Shown here in pieces: positions 10,533-22,824 of a stretch of 64,000 nucleotides of DNA. The position numbers and the translations under genes were made by a program. The DNA is from Cornus controversa. Taxonomy: Eukaryota; Streptophyta; Magnoliopsida; Cornales; Cornaceae. The notes beneath the pieces were generated by a model. That model did no database searches, was not told the origin of the DNA, and saw only the letters and a program-made list of their open reading frames with translations. The stretch covers positions 23,166,806-23,230,805 of the forward strand of contig CM048848.1 in NCBI GenBank assembly GCA_026545225.1, written 5' to 3'. Numbering within the stretch: position 1 is the stretch's first letter; each line of letters starts with the position of its first letter.

Positions 10533-11491
10533 CGGTAGAAGGTAAAGGGATGGGTACTTTGTTCAAGCACTTGGTACGCACCGTAGGCCAATGCCAAAAA
10601 TAAACTCACAAGGTGAAGATCGAATGTTGAACAAACAAATTTGTCGTGCACTATTCGAAGGTGCTCAAGATGTTGTGATCAATTTAACCAAGAACTGGAT
10701 GATGATTGGACTTAAAAATTAGAGTTTACTTGTATTTAGACAAACTGCCACTGGTGGAGCTGATGTGCAAGGCTGACTGGTGCGCTCTGGTGCGCTGGTG
10801 CGCGCTGGTGCGGCGCTGGTGCGCGCTGGTGCGGCGCTGCGCTGGTGCGGCGCTGGTGCGGCGGTTGTGGGTGGCTACCGGTGATTGTACATGGCGTGGT
10901 AGGGGGTAGCTGTGCTGCTTGCTCGCTGGTGGTTGGATGTGCGCATTAGGGTTTCCTTGGGGCTGAATAATGCGCATAAGCGCAGTCGTGAAGAGAGGAC
11001 GTGGGCTGTGGGCTTTTTGCTTGGTCCGCTACAAGGAATGGAGCGCAGGTGCGCTTTCTGAGGCTTAGCTTCCTACGCAGGTGCCCCTTTTAGGCAGTAG
11101 GTTGATGTAATTCATGTCTTCAATTGCGCAGATGCGTTCCAGCAAGCGCTATTGCGCTTTTTGTCCAGTAGACTCACTTTGAAAACTTGTAATTTCGCAG
11201 ATGCGCTTTCGGAAACGCTTTTGCGCTTAGTAACCAGTAGGTTTACCTGAACTCATCAGCAAACACATTACAAACGTCCATGTACAGATAAAATAAATAA
11301 AGAATTAAACACAATCAAATAATAAAGAAATAAAAATGAAACACTCTATACAAAATAATACTAATAATAAGACATAAAATAAATAAATAAATAAGTAAAT
11401 AAATAAATAAAATAAAATAAAATAAAAATAAATAAATAAATAAATAAAGTAGAATTACACTAAGAAGACCAGGTTTAACGTACATCAACAC
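10533..11491 (-). promoter_or_regulatory. Element B pol-ORF3 spacer with GCGC-type repeats
   Basis: Non-coding spacer of nearly 1 kb. It contains a dense ctggtgcg/gcgctggtgcg tandem stretch at 10776-10862 and looser gcgcagatgcg, gcgctttt and gcgcaggtgcgc repeats at 11043-11240. The element's LTRs have related repeats (aagtgcgc, tttgcgcc) at 6653-6729 and 18334-18411. A TATA-like ctaaatac lies near 10729-10741 on the minus strand, about 200 bp before ORF3. An aaataaat-rich stretch (11280-11450) adjoins pol. Promoter activity is inferred only. Confidence 0.45.
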
Positions 11492-14400
11492 TCATTCATC
11501 AAAATAAATGGGATCCGCCAGCTCGACGACCTCCGCATTTTCACTAAGCACCTCATGTTCAATGTAATGTTTTAATCTTTGACCATTCACCTTTAGGACT
11601 TTACCATCCTTGATATTTTGAATATCAACTGCTCCATGTGGAGATACGGATAAGACAACATACGGGCCTTCCCATCTCGAACGAAGCTTACCAGGAAAAA
11701 ATTGGAGTTTAGAATTATATAACCACACTTTTTGCCCCGGTTCAAAGGACTTTCGCATAATGTGCTTGTCATGAAATGCTTTAGTTCTTGCTTTATAGAT
11801 TTTTGCACTCTCGTAAGCATCATTACGCAATTCTTCCAATTCATTCAACTGGAGTCGACGACTAGAGCCTGCTAGTTGCATATCAAAATTAAACTTTTTA
11901 ATTGCCCACATTGCTCTATGTTCCAATTCGACTGGGAGGTGACAAGGCTTCCCATAAACAAGTCGGTATGGCGACATGCCAATGGGAGTCTTGTACGCTG
12001 TACGATATGCCCAAAGAGCATCATTAAGCCTCAATGACCAGTCTTTCCTATCAGGCCGAACCGTTTTCTCTAAAATTTTCTTAATCTCCCTATTTGACAG
12101 TTCAACTTGCCCACTAGTTTGGGGGTGGTAAGGGGTGTCAACCTTATGAGTGACAGAGTACTTAAAAAGTAAAGTTTTGAAAAACCTATTGCAGAAGTGC
12201 TTACCTCAATCACTTATAATTGCCCTTGGCGTTCCAAAACGACTGAAGATATTTTCTTGAATGAATTTAATCACCACTTTGTGATCATTCGTTCTGGTAG
12301 CCACCGCCTCAACCCATTTCGAGACATAATCGACCCCCACTAGAATATATTCGAACCCAAATGAGATTGGGAATGGTCCCATAAAATCGATGCCCCACAC
12401 ATCAAATATCTCCACAACTATTATAGGGTTAAGTGGCATCATATCTCTCTTGGTCATGGCCCCCAACTTTTGACATCGCACACATGCCCTACAAAATTGG
12501 TAAGAATCCTTAAATATTGAAGGCCAGTAAAAACCACATTGTAGAACCTTAAATGCAGTCTTTCGAGCACTAAAGTGCCCGCCACAAGCTAAGGTATGAC
12601 AAAAAGTAAGCACACTGTGGACCTCACACTCAGGTATGCAACGCCGGATCACTTGATCTGAACAATATTTGAAGAAGTTAGGGTCCTCCCAATAATAGGA
12701 CTTGACCTGGGCATAGAAACGGTCTTTCTCATGTTTGAACCAATGAAGAGGAGTTTTACCTATTACTAGGTAATTCACAATATCAGCAAACCAAGGTTCC
12801 TTCTCATGAGTGACTGCAAAGAGTTGTTCATCCGGAAAGGAATCACATATAAGGGGTGGATTGCATATCGACTCAACGAGAATACGGGAAAGGTGGTCGG
12901 CAACCACATTCTCGGAACCCTTTTTATCCCTAATTTCATAATCAAACTCTTGTAACAAGAGAATCCATCTAATGAGTCGGGGTTTGGTTTCCTTCTTGGT
13001 CAACAAATGTTTTAGAGCAGCATGGTCAGAAAACACTACAACTTTAGACCCTAGAAGATATGACCGAAATTTGTCTAAGGCAAACACCACAGCTAGTAAC
13101 TCTTTCTCGGTAGTGGTGTAATTCAATTGAGCACCCGAGAGTGTTTTACTAGCATAGTAAATCACAACTGGCAACTTTTCTTTTCGTTGCCCCAAAACAG
13201 CACCTACAGCATAGTCTGAGGCATCACACATGATTTCAAACGGTAATGACCAATTGGGGGGTTGCATGATAGGGGCAGATGATAGAAGTGACCTAAGCTT
13301 TTCGAAGGCTTCTAAACATGCATTATCAAAGTGAAAAGGAATTTCTTTAGCGAGTAGATTACACAATGGTTGTGCAATCTTACTAAAGTCCTTAATAAAC
13401 CTACGATAGAAACCTGCATGCCCTAAAAAGGAACGAATACCCCTCACCGAATTTGGTGGAGGTAGTTTAGAGATAAGCTCAACCTTAGCTCGATCAACTT
13501 CTATGCCCCTCCCTGACACTATGTGACCCAACACAATACCCTCTTGAACCATAAAATGGCTCTTTTCCCAACTTAACACCAAGTTGGTGTCTTTGCAACG
13601 TTTAAGCACAAGGGTTAAATGTTTTAGGCAACTATCAAATGAATCCCCAAAAACTGAAAAGTCATCCATAAAAACTTCGAGAAACTTCTCTACCATGTCT
13701 GAAAAGATAGACATCATACACCTTTGAAAAGTAGCGGGTGCATTACACAACCCAAAAGGCATCCGTCTATATGCAAATGTACCAAACGGACATGTGAAAG
13801 TCGTTTTCTCTTGGTCATTAGGATCGACTGCCACTTGGTTATACCCAGAATAACCATCTAGAAAACAATAGAAACTCTGACCTGCAAGCCTCTCTAAGAT
13901 TTGATCAATGAATGGCAAGGGAAAATGATCTTTTTGAGTGTTTGAATTCAACTTCCTATAGTCGATACATACCCTCCACCCAGTAGTGGTTCGTTGTGGC
14001 ACAAGCTCTCCCTCAGAATTTGGAACCACAGTGATTCCAGACTTTTTGGGCACAACTTGAGTGGGACTCACCCACTTGCTATCAGAGATTGGGTAAATGA
14101 TACCCGCATCTAACAATTTCACCACTTCTTTCATCACTACCTCTTTCATGTTAGGATTTAAACGACGTTGGGCTTCTCTCGAAGGTTTAACATCTTCTTC
14201 TAGATGAATTCGATGCATACACACGGAAGGATCTATTCCCTTAAGGTCTGCCACACACCATCCTATGGCTTCTCTATGCTCCCTAAGGACACCCAAAAGC
14301 TCACTCTCTTGGTCACTAGACAGGCTAGAGGAAATGATGACCGGAAGAGTTTTATTTAATCCTAAGAAAACATACTTAAGATTATCTGGTAAAGGTTTTA

Positions 14401-15539
14401 GCTCTAGCTCAGGAGGAGACACTAAGGATGGAATCGGTGGAGTACTAGACAATCTAGGCAATGGTTCCTTAGCTGATCTCCAAGGCAAAAAATTAGCACT
14501 GGTTACACTTCCTAACAGAGAATTTACCTCACATATATTCTGATCTATATCAAAATCCTCACAGTCAAAATGGGCTAAACATGCCTCTAAAGGGTCTGTG
14601 GTCAAAATCAGTGAAAGTGAATTTTCCACAGCCTCTTCTATAAGGTCTATAGCATAGCACTCATTTTCATCTGCCTGATGTTGAGATGCATTAAAGACAT
14701 TTAACCTCACCTTCATATTCCCAAAAGAAATATCCATAACCCCCGTACGACAATTAATGCACGCATTAGCCGTAGCTAAGAAGGGACGACCTAGAATCAC
14801 AGGAATGGACTTCGTAGGATCAGGTACAGGTTCTGTGTCTAGGACAATGAAATCGACTGGGAAATAAAATTTGTCCACTTTTATTAACACATCCTCAATA
14901 ATCCCACGTGGTTGTTTTATTGATCTGTCTGCTAATTGTAAAACAACTGACGTGGGATTAAGCTCACCCAATCCCAATTGCAAGTACACTGAGTAAGGGA
15001 TAAGATTCACACTCGCCCCTAAATCAAGTAGTGCCCTATCAACACCAACATCCCCTATAACACAAGATATAGTGGGTGCACCTGGATCTTTAAACTTAGG
15101 GGGGGTGTTATGCTGAATAATCGAGCTCACTTGCTCAGTGAGAAAGATTTTCTTTGGGACACTACCCCTTGAATTACGCTTTTGAGTGCATAAATCTTTC
15201 AAAAACTTTGCATATGCTGGGATTTGTTTTATAGCATCAAGGAGAGGAAGATTTATTTTTACCTGCTTAAAAACTTCCATCATATCTTGCACTTTCTCCC
15301 CTTGTTTCCCGAAAGGTGCCAACTCCTTGAGACGTGTAGGGAATGGAGCTTTGGGCTCACATGTTGTCTCAAGAGTTAGAGTAGGTGGAGAAAGTGTTGC
15401 CTTATTAATTTTAGACTCTACATGAGGACTCTTTCCCATTTCACTCTCAACATCTTCTTTCTCTTGCACCTTATTATCTAACACTCTCCCACTCCTTAAG
15501 GTGGTAATAGCCTGAACATGCTCATGATGATGGCTACTG
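11492..15539 (-). pseudogene. Element B pol (protease, reverse transcriptase, RNase H, integrase)
   Basis: Protease motif [12 protein letters not shown] is near 15020, with the flap and [12 protein letters not shown] downstream. Reverse transcriptase is about 13590-14165, with VCIDYRKLN, the [15 protein letters not shown] block and catalytic FMDD near 13665. RNase H is about 12880-13240 ([57 protein letters not shown]). Integrase runs from about 12634 to the end, with a zinc-binding H/H/C/C region ([16 protein letters not shown]), the catalytic core beginning [10 protein letters not shown], and the terminal [12 protein letters not shown] motif. It is fused in frame with gag. Almost whole, with about one or two breaks. 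Confidence 0.93.
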
Positions 15540-17041
15540 GCAGCGGCATCATCAATTGCATATTGCCCTCTAGGATTAGTTACTGGCTGACTTGGCAATT
15601 TTCCTTCCTCTCTACGATTCAAAGTGTTAGCTAGTTGCCCCAGTTGAGCCTCTATCTTAGAGATGGATTGAGAGTGGGAGTGAAGTAACTGAGTGTTCGA
15701 TTCAAGTAACTGAGTATGAGTGTCGAGTCTATCTAATGCCGCTAACACTTTATCCTCAAACGCTGAATTGCGAGGTGGATGCTGGGAAGTTTGATGATAA
15801 TATTGATTCTGGGGCCTATCAGATGAAGGATAAGCAGATTGACGACCCGACTGAAAACTTGACATAGGAACTGGTCCTTGGGATTGAGGGACAGGATTGT
15901 TTAGAGATGGACTACGCCATGAGAGATTTGGATGATTCCTTAAACCTGGATTATATGTATTAGAATATGGATTGTTTCCAGGTCTAGAGAAAGCAGCATT
16001 AACTTGTTCTGGATTTGATTCAGGAATTTGCCCCGACATGGGACAATCTATGGAATAGTGTGACGGACTAGTGCAGATACCACATCCTTCCTGTAAGATA
16101 GGAGAAGGGGTCGAAAATTGACTAGCCACCATGAGTTGATCGACTTTTCTCGATAATTCATCCACTTTGGTGGAGACATCGAGTGATGTGCCTATTTCAA
16201 AAACTCCTCCAGTTTTGCGAGAACTATTTGTTCTAACTCGACTGGCAGAATCATGTTGTGTGGAATTTTCACTCAGATTCACAAACAATGTCCATGCCTC
16301 ATCCTCATTCTTAAGCATGAATGTACCCCCACAAGTTGCATCTACCATTTGCCTATATGACTCAATCAATCCATCATAAAAAAATTGTACAAGTTGCCAC
16401 TTAGGAATATCATGATGAGGGCACTTTCTAAGCAAATCACCATATCTCTCCCATGTATCATGGAATTGCTCCCCTTCTATTTGAGAAAAACTGGTAATGG
16501 ATCGCCTCATTTGATTTGTTTTCCCTATTGGAAAGTATTTATTGAGGAACTCTTGTTGCAGTTGTGCCCAAGAGGTGATCGTATTCGTTGTTAATGAATT
16601 CCACCAGTTTTTAGCTTTATCTTTTAGAGAGAATGGGAAGAGACGCATCCGTAAAGCATCATCAGAAAAATTCTGGATTTTAACAGTTGAACAAACTTCT
16701 AAGAAGTCATCAAGATGCTTATACGGATCCTCATTATTAAGTCCATAAAAAGATGGGAGCATTTGTATAACGCTAGACTTAATCTCATAATTTACTGCTG
16801 TGACATTAGGCAATTGCATGCATGATGGGGATGTATATGCCCCAGGAGCGAAATGCTCCTTAAGGGCTCGAGGATTGTGCTCAGCCATATTTTCAGTCTC
16901 ACTCTCAGTCTCAGATAAATGTTCTTCCTCTAAGTCTTGGGCCCTAATTTCTCCCCTATGTTGATGTAAGGTTCTTTCAAGTTCAGGGTTATATGGGACT
17001 ATTGGTGTATCTAGAGACCGACGACCCAACATATACCACAA
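15540..17041 (-). CDS. Element B gag (capsid and nucleocapsid region)
   Basis: This is the N-terminal 500 residues of the gag-pol frame. The retrotransposon gag (capsid) domain is at residues 105-240: [39 protein letters not shown] and [13 protein letters not shown] single CCHC knuckle, [14 protein letters not shown], is at residues 320-333. A Q/P/S-rich linker and a heptad-like stretch (about 425-485, ending [18 protein letters not shown]) precede the protease. The chosen start is just after a 340-bp leader; MLGRRSL five residues inside matches the start used in C and D, so translation may begin there. Capsid assembly and RNA packaging are the family's role. Confidence 0.9.
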
Positions 17042-17384
17042 GGACTAGGAATTAACAAATAAATAAATAAATGAACAACTAACTAAAATAAAATAAATAA
17101 GAAAAGAAACTAGAATAAAATATAATTAAATAAATAAAATAAAATAATAACAAATGAAAGCAAAATACTAACTAGAATAAGCAAGCACAAGTAATTTGAA
17201 TATGAAAAGCTCACAGAGATTTATGATGAATTCCACTCCTCTATTCACGGTTCGTAACCAAAAGTACCTGTACTCAAAAAATGAAAAAAAATGAAATGGA
17301 TCAGAAAAGAATAAAGAAAAATCCTAACTTAACAATTAAATTAAAACTAATCTTAAGACTAGGCACCAAAATAATTCAAGCAAG

Positions 17385-17402
17385 TCCCCGGCAACGGCGC
17401 CA
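17385..17402 (-). other. Element B primer-binding site, tRNA-Asp type
   Basis: Sense strand tggcgccgttgccgggga is the complement of the 3' end of plant tRNA-Asp(GTC) including CCA. It starts five bases inside the 5' LTR boundary, as in other Athila elements. The leader 17042-17384 is AT-rich and non-coding. Confidence 0.93.
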
Positions 17403-17407
17403 AAAAT

Positions 17408-18891
17408 TGATGTGATTTCAATTATACTTAACCACTCGCAATAGAACGAGTCCTCGTAGGACAGGGCTATATAGAGGGTGTCGAACCTCAAGGACTTGCA
17501 AGGTTGAATTGTTATGTTACTCAGTCTTTGAATTAATTCTAAAATAATTGGAAAATAATTGTTGATGTTTGATCGTGAAATTAATTGAGCAAATTAAAGC
17601 TTTTAATTAATTGGTATTATGAAATTTAATCAAGAAGAGAAGGTCCTGGGAACTGACTTCACCACTAACCCTCTAACAATGATAATTGTACTAATTTGGG
17701 ACGTTTACTCTATGCATTCAGAAAAGAATGGCTACAAGCCCAATTCAATTCTATCAAGAGAATTCGTTCAACATTCAATTAAGCATAACTCGTCTTCGCT
17801 TAGCATGGCCTATACATCTGACTAATTAATGATGTTATAACCCATCTTTGCTTAGTACGAATTATCAAAAATCTAAATTGAACGATATGTGAAAACTATT
17901 GTATAACCTGTCTTAACAAAATCACAGAAGTTGAAAAGAGCAAACCCTAATCATTGCAAATTTAGATCCATTCTACAAGAACAAGAATAAACATGCACTG
18001 AATCAATACATTCAATTTGAAAGCAATAGCACAGCTATTGTTTACGTCTCGGTTATACAATCAATGCATACAGTAAATCATTCCCAAATTAGTATACAAC
18101 TTAAAACATTGAAAGATAGGTTAGGGTTACGTCACTTCCCCGGAATGGTGTTTAGCCACTCATGATCGGATGTCCAAGCTTGAACGATGATGAAATCGCC
18201 ATCGTCTTGTCCGTATCGTCACGAATCGCCTCTGTATTTCTCTCTGTGTTCCTCCCTCTCCGAATACCCTCGTTTTTCTTCGTTTCCTCCTTTTTACTTT
18301 GCGAAAACAAACCAACGGGACACCTGGCCTACCCAAAGTGGCAAGTGCGCATAATAAAATGGCACTTGCTCCTCACAAAGTGGCATTTGCGCCCAAAAAG
18401 TGGCAGCTGCGCAAATAGGGCAGAAAATTGATGAAAACGTCCGTTTTAGGAAATTTTCGTGAAATATGAAATTGTGCAGAATTGAATTTCCTTCAACCCA
18501 CGCGGAGTTTGGGTCGTTTTGACAATCATGTACGGAGTTATGGTCTGAATACCAACACGGGTCCAGGACTTTTTAGGCCTGAATTGGCCCAATCTTCTAT
18601 GCGAATGGGCCCGTGCTCCTTTTCTTCAATTAAATTCATTTCTAGCCCATTTCTTTAGTCCATTTAGTTTGGATCTTCAATATAAACATATCTCTAATGA
18701 GCCAAGCTTCAGTGATAACTAAATGAGCACCATTTGCAGCCCGATTTCACCATTCCTAATCAGAATTACCCTTAATCACCTGCAATCATAAAAATATTAA
18801 AATTATTAATAAAAATATGAAATAAATATTACTAAGACACTAATTCATATAATTTTAAGGGCATTGAATATGCAATATTCATTACATATCA
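17408..18891 (-). repeat. Element B 5' LTR
   Basis: Partner of 5726-7209: same length, about ten differences. It carries the same ttgcgc/aagtggca motif cluster (18334-18411) and the terminal hairpin region (17435-17450). The right edge is followed by the target duplication GATAG. Confidence 0.97.
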
Positions 18892-18967
18892 GATAGTTTA
18901 GTTAGTGTTTACTAATTTCTTTGTTTTAGTTTTATTTTATTTTATTGGTAAGGGACTAGCAATATGT

Positions 18968-18980
18968 AAGTTTGGGAGTG
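18968..18980 (+). other. Element A 3' polypurine tract
   Basis: aagtttgggagtg directly precedes the TGATAGG start of A's 3' LTR. The preceding 18897-18967 continues A's untranslated region beyond the B insertion. Confidence 0.85.
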
Positions 18981-20500
18981 TGATAGGCGTTGAATATTAC
19001 GTATTCTAGCCTCTTAACTCATGTATTTTATTCTCTTAGTGATAGATTATTTTGTTATTTTACTTCATTTTAGTGTTTTCTGTATTTTCAGGGCCTTAAT
19101 GATTATTTCAGTTAAAACCATGATTTTGGGCTTTTAAAGAAGACATCCAAGATGGTTAGATGAAGCCTAAATCAAAGAGATCCACTCAACCATTTATTTC
19201 AACTCAAATCAGCCCAAGAAATAGGTCCAGGAGAATTACAACTACATAAGAAGTGCTTCGGGCCAGAAGCCCAAATCTGCGCATAATACAGTCTTAATCC
19301 CATTTTGGAAAACGGACCAGAAGTCTTATTTTTGAGCCTCAAATCAACTTAAATTCTAGCTAGGGTTAAACGAAATTGGATTCTGCACGCTTTTGTATTT
19401 CACAAAAATTCCATGAATCGGACTTCTAGTGGGTCAAAAGTTGGGCCAAACGTCAGCAGGAAAACCCACCTAATTAGTGCTGTGGGAAAACCTAATTAAT
19501 TCCTAATTGGAGTAGGACTTTGGTGTATTCTCTTGGGGCATAAAATGAAGAACTAGAGGCTGACTTGGGAGGAGATAAAGGGGAGATTACAGAGATTGGA
19601 GAGTCTGCGAGGGCTGAGAAGAGAACGGAAACATATTTGCAGAGCCATTAGAGAATGAAGTCATACGCGTAATTCATGAATATGATGCCTTCTTCCTCAA
19701 CATTTGAAGTTTCTTCTTCTACCATGAGCGGCTAGTTCATCCACTAGGCTTTTGATGTAGCCCTAACAAAGTATCAATGGTTTGATTGTTTTAATTATTG
19801 GGGACCTTTATATACATGCATAGATTGTGTAATTTAGAGGATTCTTATTATAGAATTGAGCAATAAAAGTCTTGTAAATTCAGTTTCAATGATTTCTTAT
19901 CTTGTCTTAGATATTTAGTTGTTGTTATTGAACTCAATCTCTCTTATTTTCTGTGATCATGAGAGCGATTATTACACAATGGTAATCATTGAATATATCA
20001 TTAAAAGCTTTGATAGATTATGCCTAGAGAAGATGAACCATACTGCACCCTAGATTAGAGAAATTAGGCAGATGGCCCATGCCAATCGAAGATAGTCCAT
20101 GGCTTAGCTTTAATCATATGTTATCTTCTTGATGGAAAAAGGTGAGCTGGTAGCCACCGACACCACTTATGCATGATGTAATTCCCCATAGTTGATTCAA
20201 TTGACCATTGATTGTGGAGTTAGTGGTGAAGTCAAATACCCTAGATTTCTCTCATATTATCTTCACTTTCTATTCACTTTGATTTATTTTATTTTACTTT
20301 TTAATTAGTTTAGTTTAAAAATTAAAATTTTTTTCTCTTAAATTTAATTAAAATTAATTCAGTATTCCAACTTATCAGACCATAATCCCTGAGGTACGAT
20401 ACCCCTTTCGATAGCCCTATTCTGCAAGGAATTAATTCTATTGCGAAGTGTGAAAATTTTTAATTGATATACTTTTTGAGTCACATTCAGACACAAATCA
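18981..20500 (+). repeat. Element A 3' LTR (S family)
   Basis: 1520 bp from TGATAGGCG to CAAATCA. It is clearly the same family as S1 (20983-22504) and S2 (28940-30446), but those lie on the minus strand. It has the conserved U5-type block near its end (ccctattctgcaagg). The target duplication would be atacg (20501-20505); the partner is outside the window. Confidence 0.9.
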
Positions 20501-20982
20501 ATACGGGTGAACTCCTACAAATTTGGGTTATCAAGCAAAGACACTGGTCAATTTTGGACTCTTTGACATAAGCAAGCTATATTATTTAGTTGACGAATAT
20601 AAAAAGATGAAGTTAAGTGGGACTTGAACTCTAAGAAGGCTGAAGCAAATTAGCTACATTGTTAGGGCTTGAAGACACATGCATTGATATAGACATTTTA
20701 TATTTCTTCTTACTATAATTTTTTTATTCCATTATTATCTTGTAATCTTTTTTTAGGAAGTTAGTTGTATTCAACTACTATAAATAAATGGAAGGAACTC
20801 CTAGTTCAAGGTTCAAGAACCACTCAACAAAACATTGCATCATGTGCAAATCTATCTCTCCCATTATTCTCACAAAATATTGTCCTATCTCACCTTACTC
20901 TACATCTCTCTCATACTCGCTTACTTCCTACCTCCTCTAATTAGTCTCTCTATGTAGATCTCCCTCAATTTCTATCTCCCTC
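20501..20982. other. Unassigned sequence, possible Ty1/copia LTR fragment
   Basis: No coding frame is recognised. A possible LTR start tgttag is at 20660, with a TATA box (tataaata) at 20779-20786 followed by a pyrimidine-rich leader (about 20840-20982). This layout is typical of a small copia LTR, but no partner or primer site is seen. Its continuation after S1 starts at 22510. Confidence 0.35.
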
Positions 20983-22504
20983 TGATTCGTGTGTGAGTGT
21001 GACTCAAAAATATATCAATTAAAAATTTCCACACTTCGCAATAGAACGAATTCCTTGCAGAATAGGGCTATCGAAAGGGGTATCGTACCTCAGGGATTAT
21101 GGTCTGATGAGTTGGAATACGGAATTAATTCTAATTAAATTTAGAAGAAAAGAATTCTGATTTTTAAACTAAATTAATTAAAAAGTAAAATAAAATAAAT
21201 CAAAGATAAATAAGATAGTGAAGATAATATGAGAGAAATCTAGGGTGTTTGACTTCACCACTAACTCCACAATCAATGGTCAATTGAATCAACTATAGGG
21301 GAATTACATCATGCATAAGTGGTGTTGGTGGCTACAAGCTCACCTTCATCCGTCAAGAAGATAACATATGATTAAGGCTAAGCCATTGACTATCTTCGAT
21401 TGGCATGGGCCATCTGCCTAACTACTCTAATCTAGGGTGCAGTATGGTTCATCTTCTCTAGGCATAATCCATCAAAGCTCATAACAATATATTCAATGAT
21501 TACCATTGTGTAATAATCTCTCTCATGATCACAGAAAACAAGAGGGATTGAGTTCAATAACAACAACTAAATATCTAAGACAAGATAAGAAATCATTGAG
21601 ATTGAATTTACAAGACTTTTATTGCTCAATTCTATAATAAGAATCCTCTGAATTACACAATCTATGCATGTATATAAAGGTCCCCAATAATTAAAACAAT
21701 CAAACCATTGATGCTTTGTCAGGGCTACATCAAAACCCTAGTGGATGAACTAGCCGCTCATGGTAGAAGAAGAAGCTTCAACTGTTGAGGAAGAAGACAT
21801 CATCTTTCTGAATTACGCGTATGACTTTGTTCTCCAATGGCTCTGCAATATGTTTCTGTTCTCTTCTCAGCCCTCTCAGACTCTCCAAGCTCTGTTCTCT
21901 TTGTCTAATCTCTCCCTCCCAATCAGCCTCCAAGTCTTCACTTTATTCCCCAAGAGAATACACCAAAGTCCTAATCCAATTAGGAATAAATTAGGGTTTA
22001 CCGCAGCACTAATCAGGTGGGTTTTTCCTGCTGACTTTGGCCCAACTTTTGTCCCACTAGAAGTCCGATTCACGGAATTTTCGTGAAATACAAAAGTGTG
22101 CAGAATCAAATTTCGTTCAACCTGGCACTAGAATTATGTCGATTTGAGGCTCGAAAATAAGACTTCTGGTCCGTTTTCCAAAATGGGATTAAAACTGTAT
22201 TATGCGCAGATTTGGGCTTCAGGCCCGAAACCTTCTTAAGCAGCTGTAATTCTCTTGGACCTCTTCCTTGGGCTGATTTGAGTTGAAATAAAGAGTTGAG
22301 TGAATCTCCTTTATCTAGGCTTCATCTAACCATCTTGGATGTCTTCTTTAAAAGCCCAAAAGCTTGGTTTTAACTGAAATAATCATTAAGGCCCTGAAAA
22401 TACAGAAAACACTAAAACAAAGTAAAATCACAAAATAATCTATCACTAAGAGAATAAAATACATAAGTTAAGAGGATCGAATGCGTAACATTCAACGCCT
22501 ATCA
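20983..22504 (-). repeat. Solo LTR S1
   Basis: 1522 bp from TGATTCG to CTATCA, flanked by perfect duplications CCCTC (20978-20982 and 22505-22509). It has no internal region. It matches S2 closely and A's 3' LTR in reverse orientation. The flanking duplication shows a single insertion later reduced to one LTR by recombination. Open frames inside it are chance. Confidence 0.93.
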
Positions 22505-22509
22505 CCCTC

Positions 22510-22824
22510 CTTGGTACGATTCAATCTCACAATCATTTGCGCACTCTAAAGTCCTTTTTATTGAGGCATAAAGAACTTAATTGGGAGTTTGGTATTCTCT
22601 CCCTAGCGAATCGCTTGATCTAACATAATATTTAAATGAGATACTATGTTTGAGAAAATGATTCTCTCTCGAGCCAATTTTATAACTCTGGCACGCTCGC
22701 ACACACACTGACTATATAATCGGCCAGCCTAATTGATTAATTCATTGAGCGTACCTTGAGTAAGGAGAGACCATTCACATTTGAGTTGATGGACGGGCGG
22801 AGCATTCCCTTGTGAGAATCTTTC
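22510..22824. other. Unassigned sequence between S1 and the copia fragment
   Basis: About 300 bp with no recognisable gene. It continues the sequence interrupted by S1. Its right part leads into the copia gag fragment on the minus strand. Confidence 0.5.

Larger units (their letters stand above)
5726..18891 (-). mobile_element. Element B: nearly whole Athila-lineage retrotransposon
   Basis: It spans 13,166 bp from TGATG to TATCA with 5-bp target duplications GATAG at 5721-5725 and 18892-18896. On the minus strand the order is 5' LTR (17408-18891), tRNA-Asp primer site, gag, protease, reverse transcriptase, RNase H, integrase, spacer, ORF3, 3' untranslated region, polypurine tract and 3' LTR (5726-7209). 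The two 1484-bp LTRs differ by about ten substitutions by my count, near 0.7%. That implies a few hundred thousand years if a rate near 1.3e-8 per site per year applies; the rate for this plant is unknown. It looks almost whole: about one or two breaks in gag-pol, and an open ORF3. Confidence 0.95.
955..20500 (+). mobile_element. Element A: Athila-lineage Ty3/gypsy retrotransposon, 5' part missing, host of element B
   Basis: A + strand Athila-type fossil. Visible parts in order are a pol remnant (955-2557), a pol-ORF3 spacer, an envelope-position ORF remnant (about 3190-4253), a long 3' untranslated region interrupted by element B (5726-18891), a polypurine tract (18968-18980) and the 3' LTR (18981-20500). 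The GATAG duplications on both sides of B show that the two halves belong together. Its gag, primer site and 5' LTR are outside the window or lost, and I see no integrase core. It is old and broken, with many breaks in the coding parts. Confidence 0.85.

Noticed and set aside
15186-15425. Small + strand frames opposite B's gag-pol
   Set aside because: They are shadows of the minus-strand gag-pol frame with no independent support.
17385-17402. tRNA-Asp gene at the gccgttgccgggg matches
   Set aside because: Only the 18-nt complement of the tRNA 3' end is present, next to LTR ends, at three places. These are primer-binding sites.
21760-22109. Open frames within S1 (and 29714-30051 in S2)
   Set aside because: The frames on both strands are not preserved between S1, S2 and A's LTR in a way that suggests coding; they are chance frames in LTR sequence.
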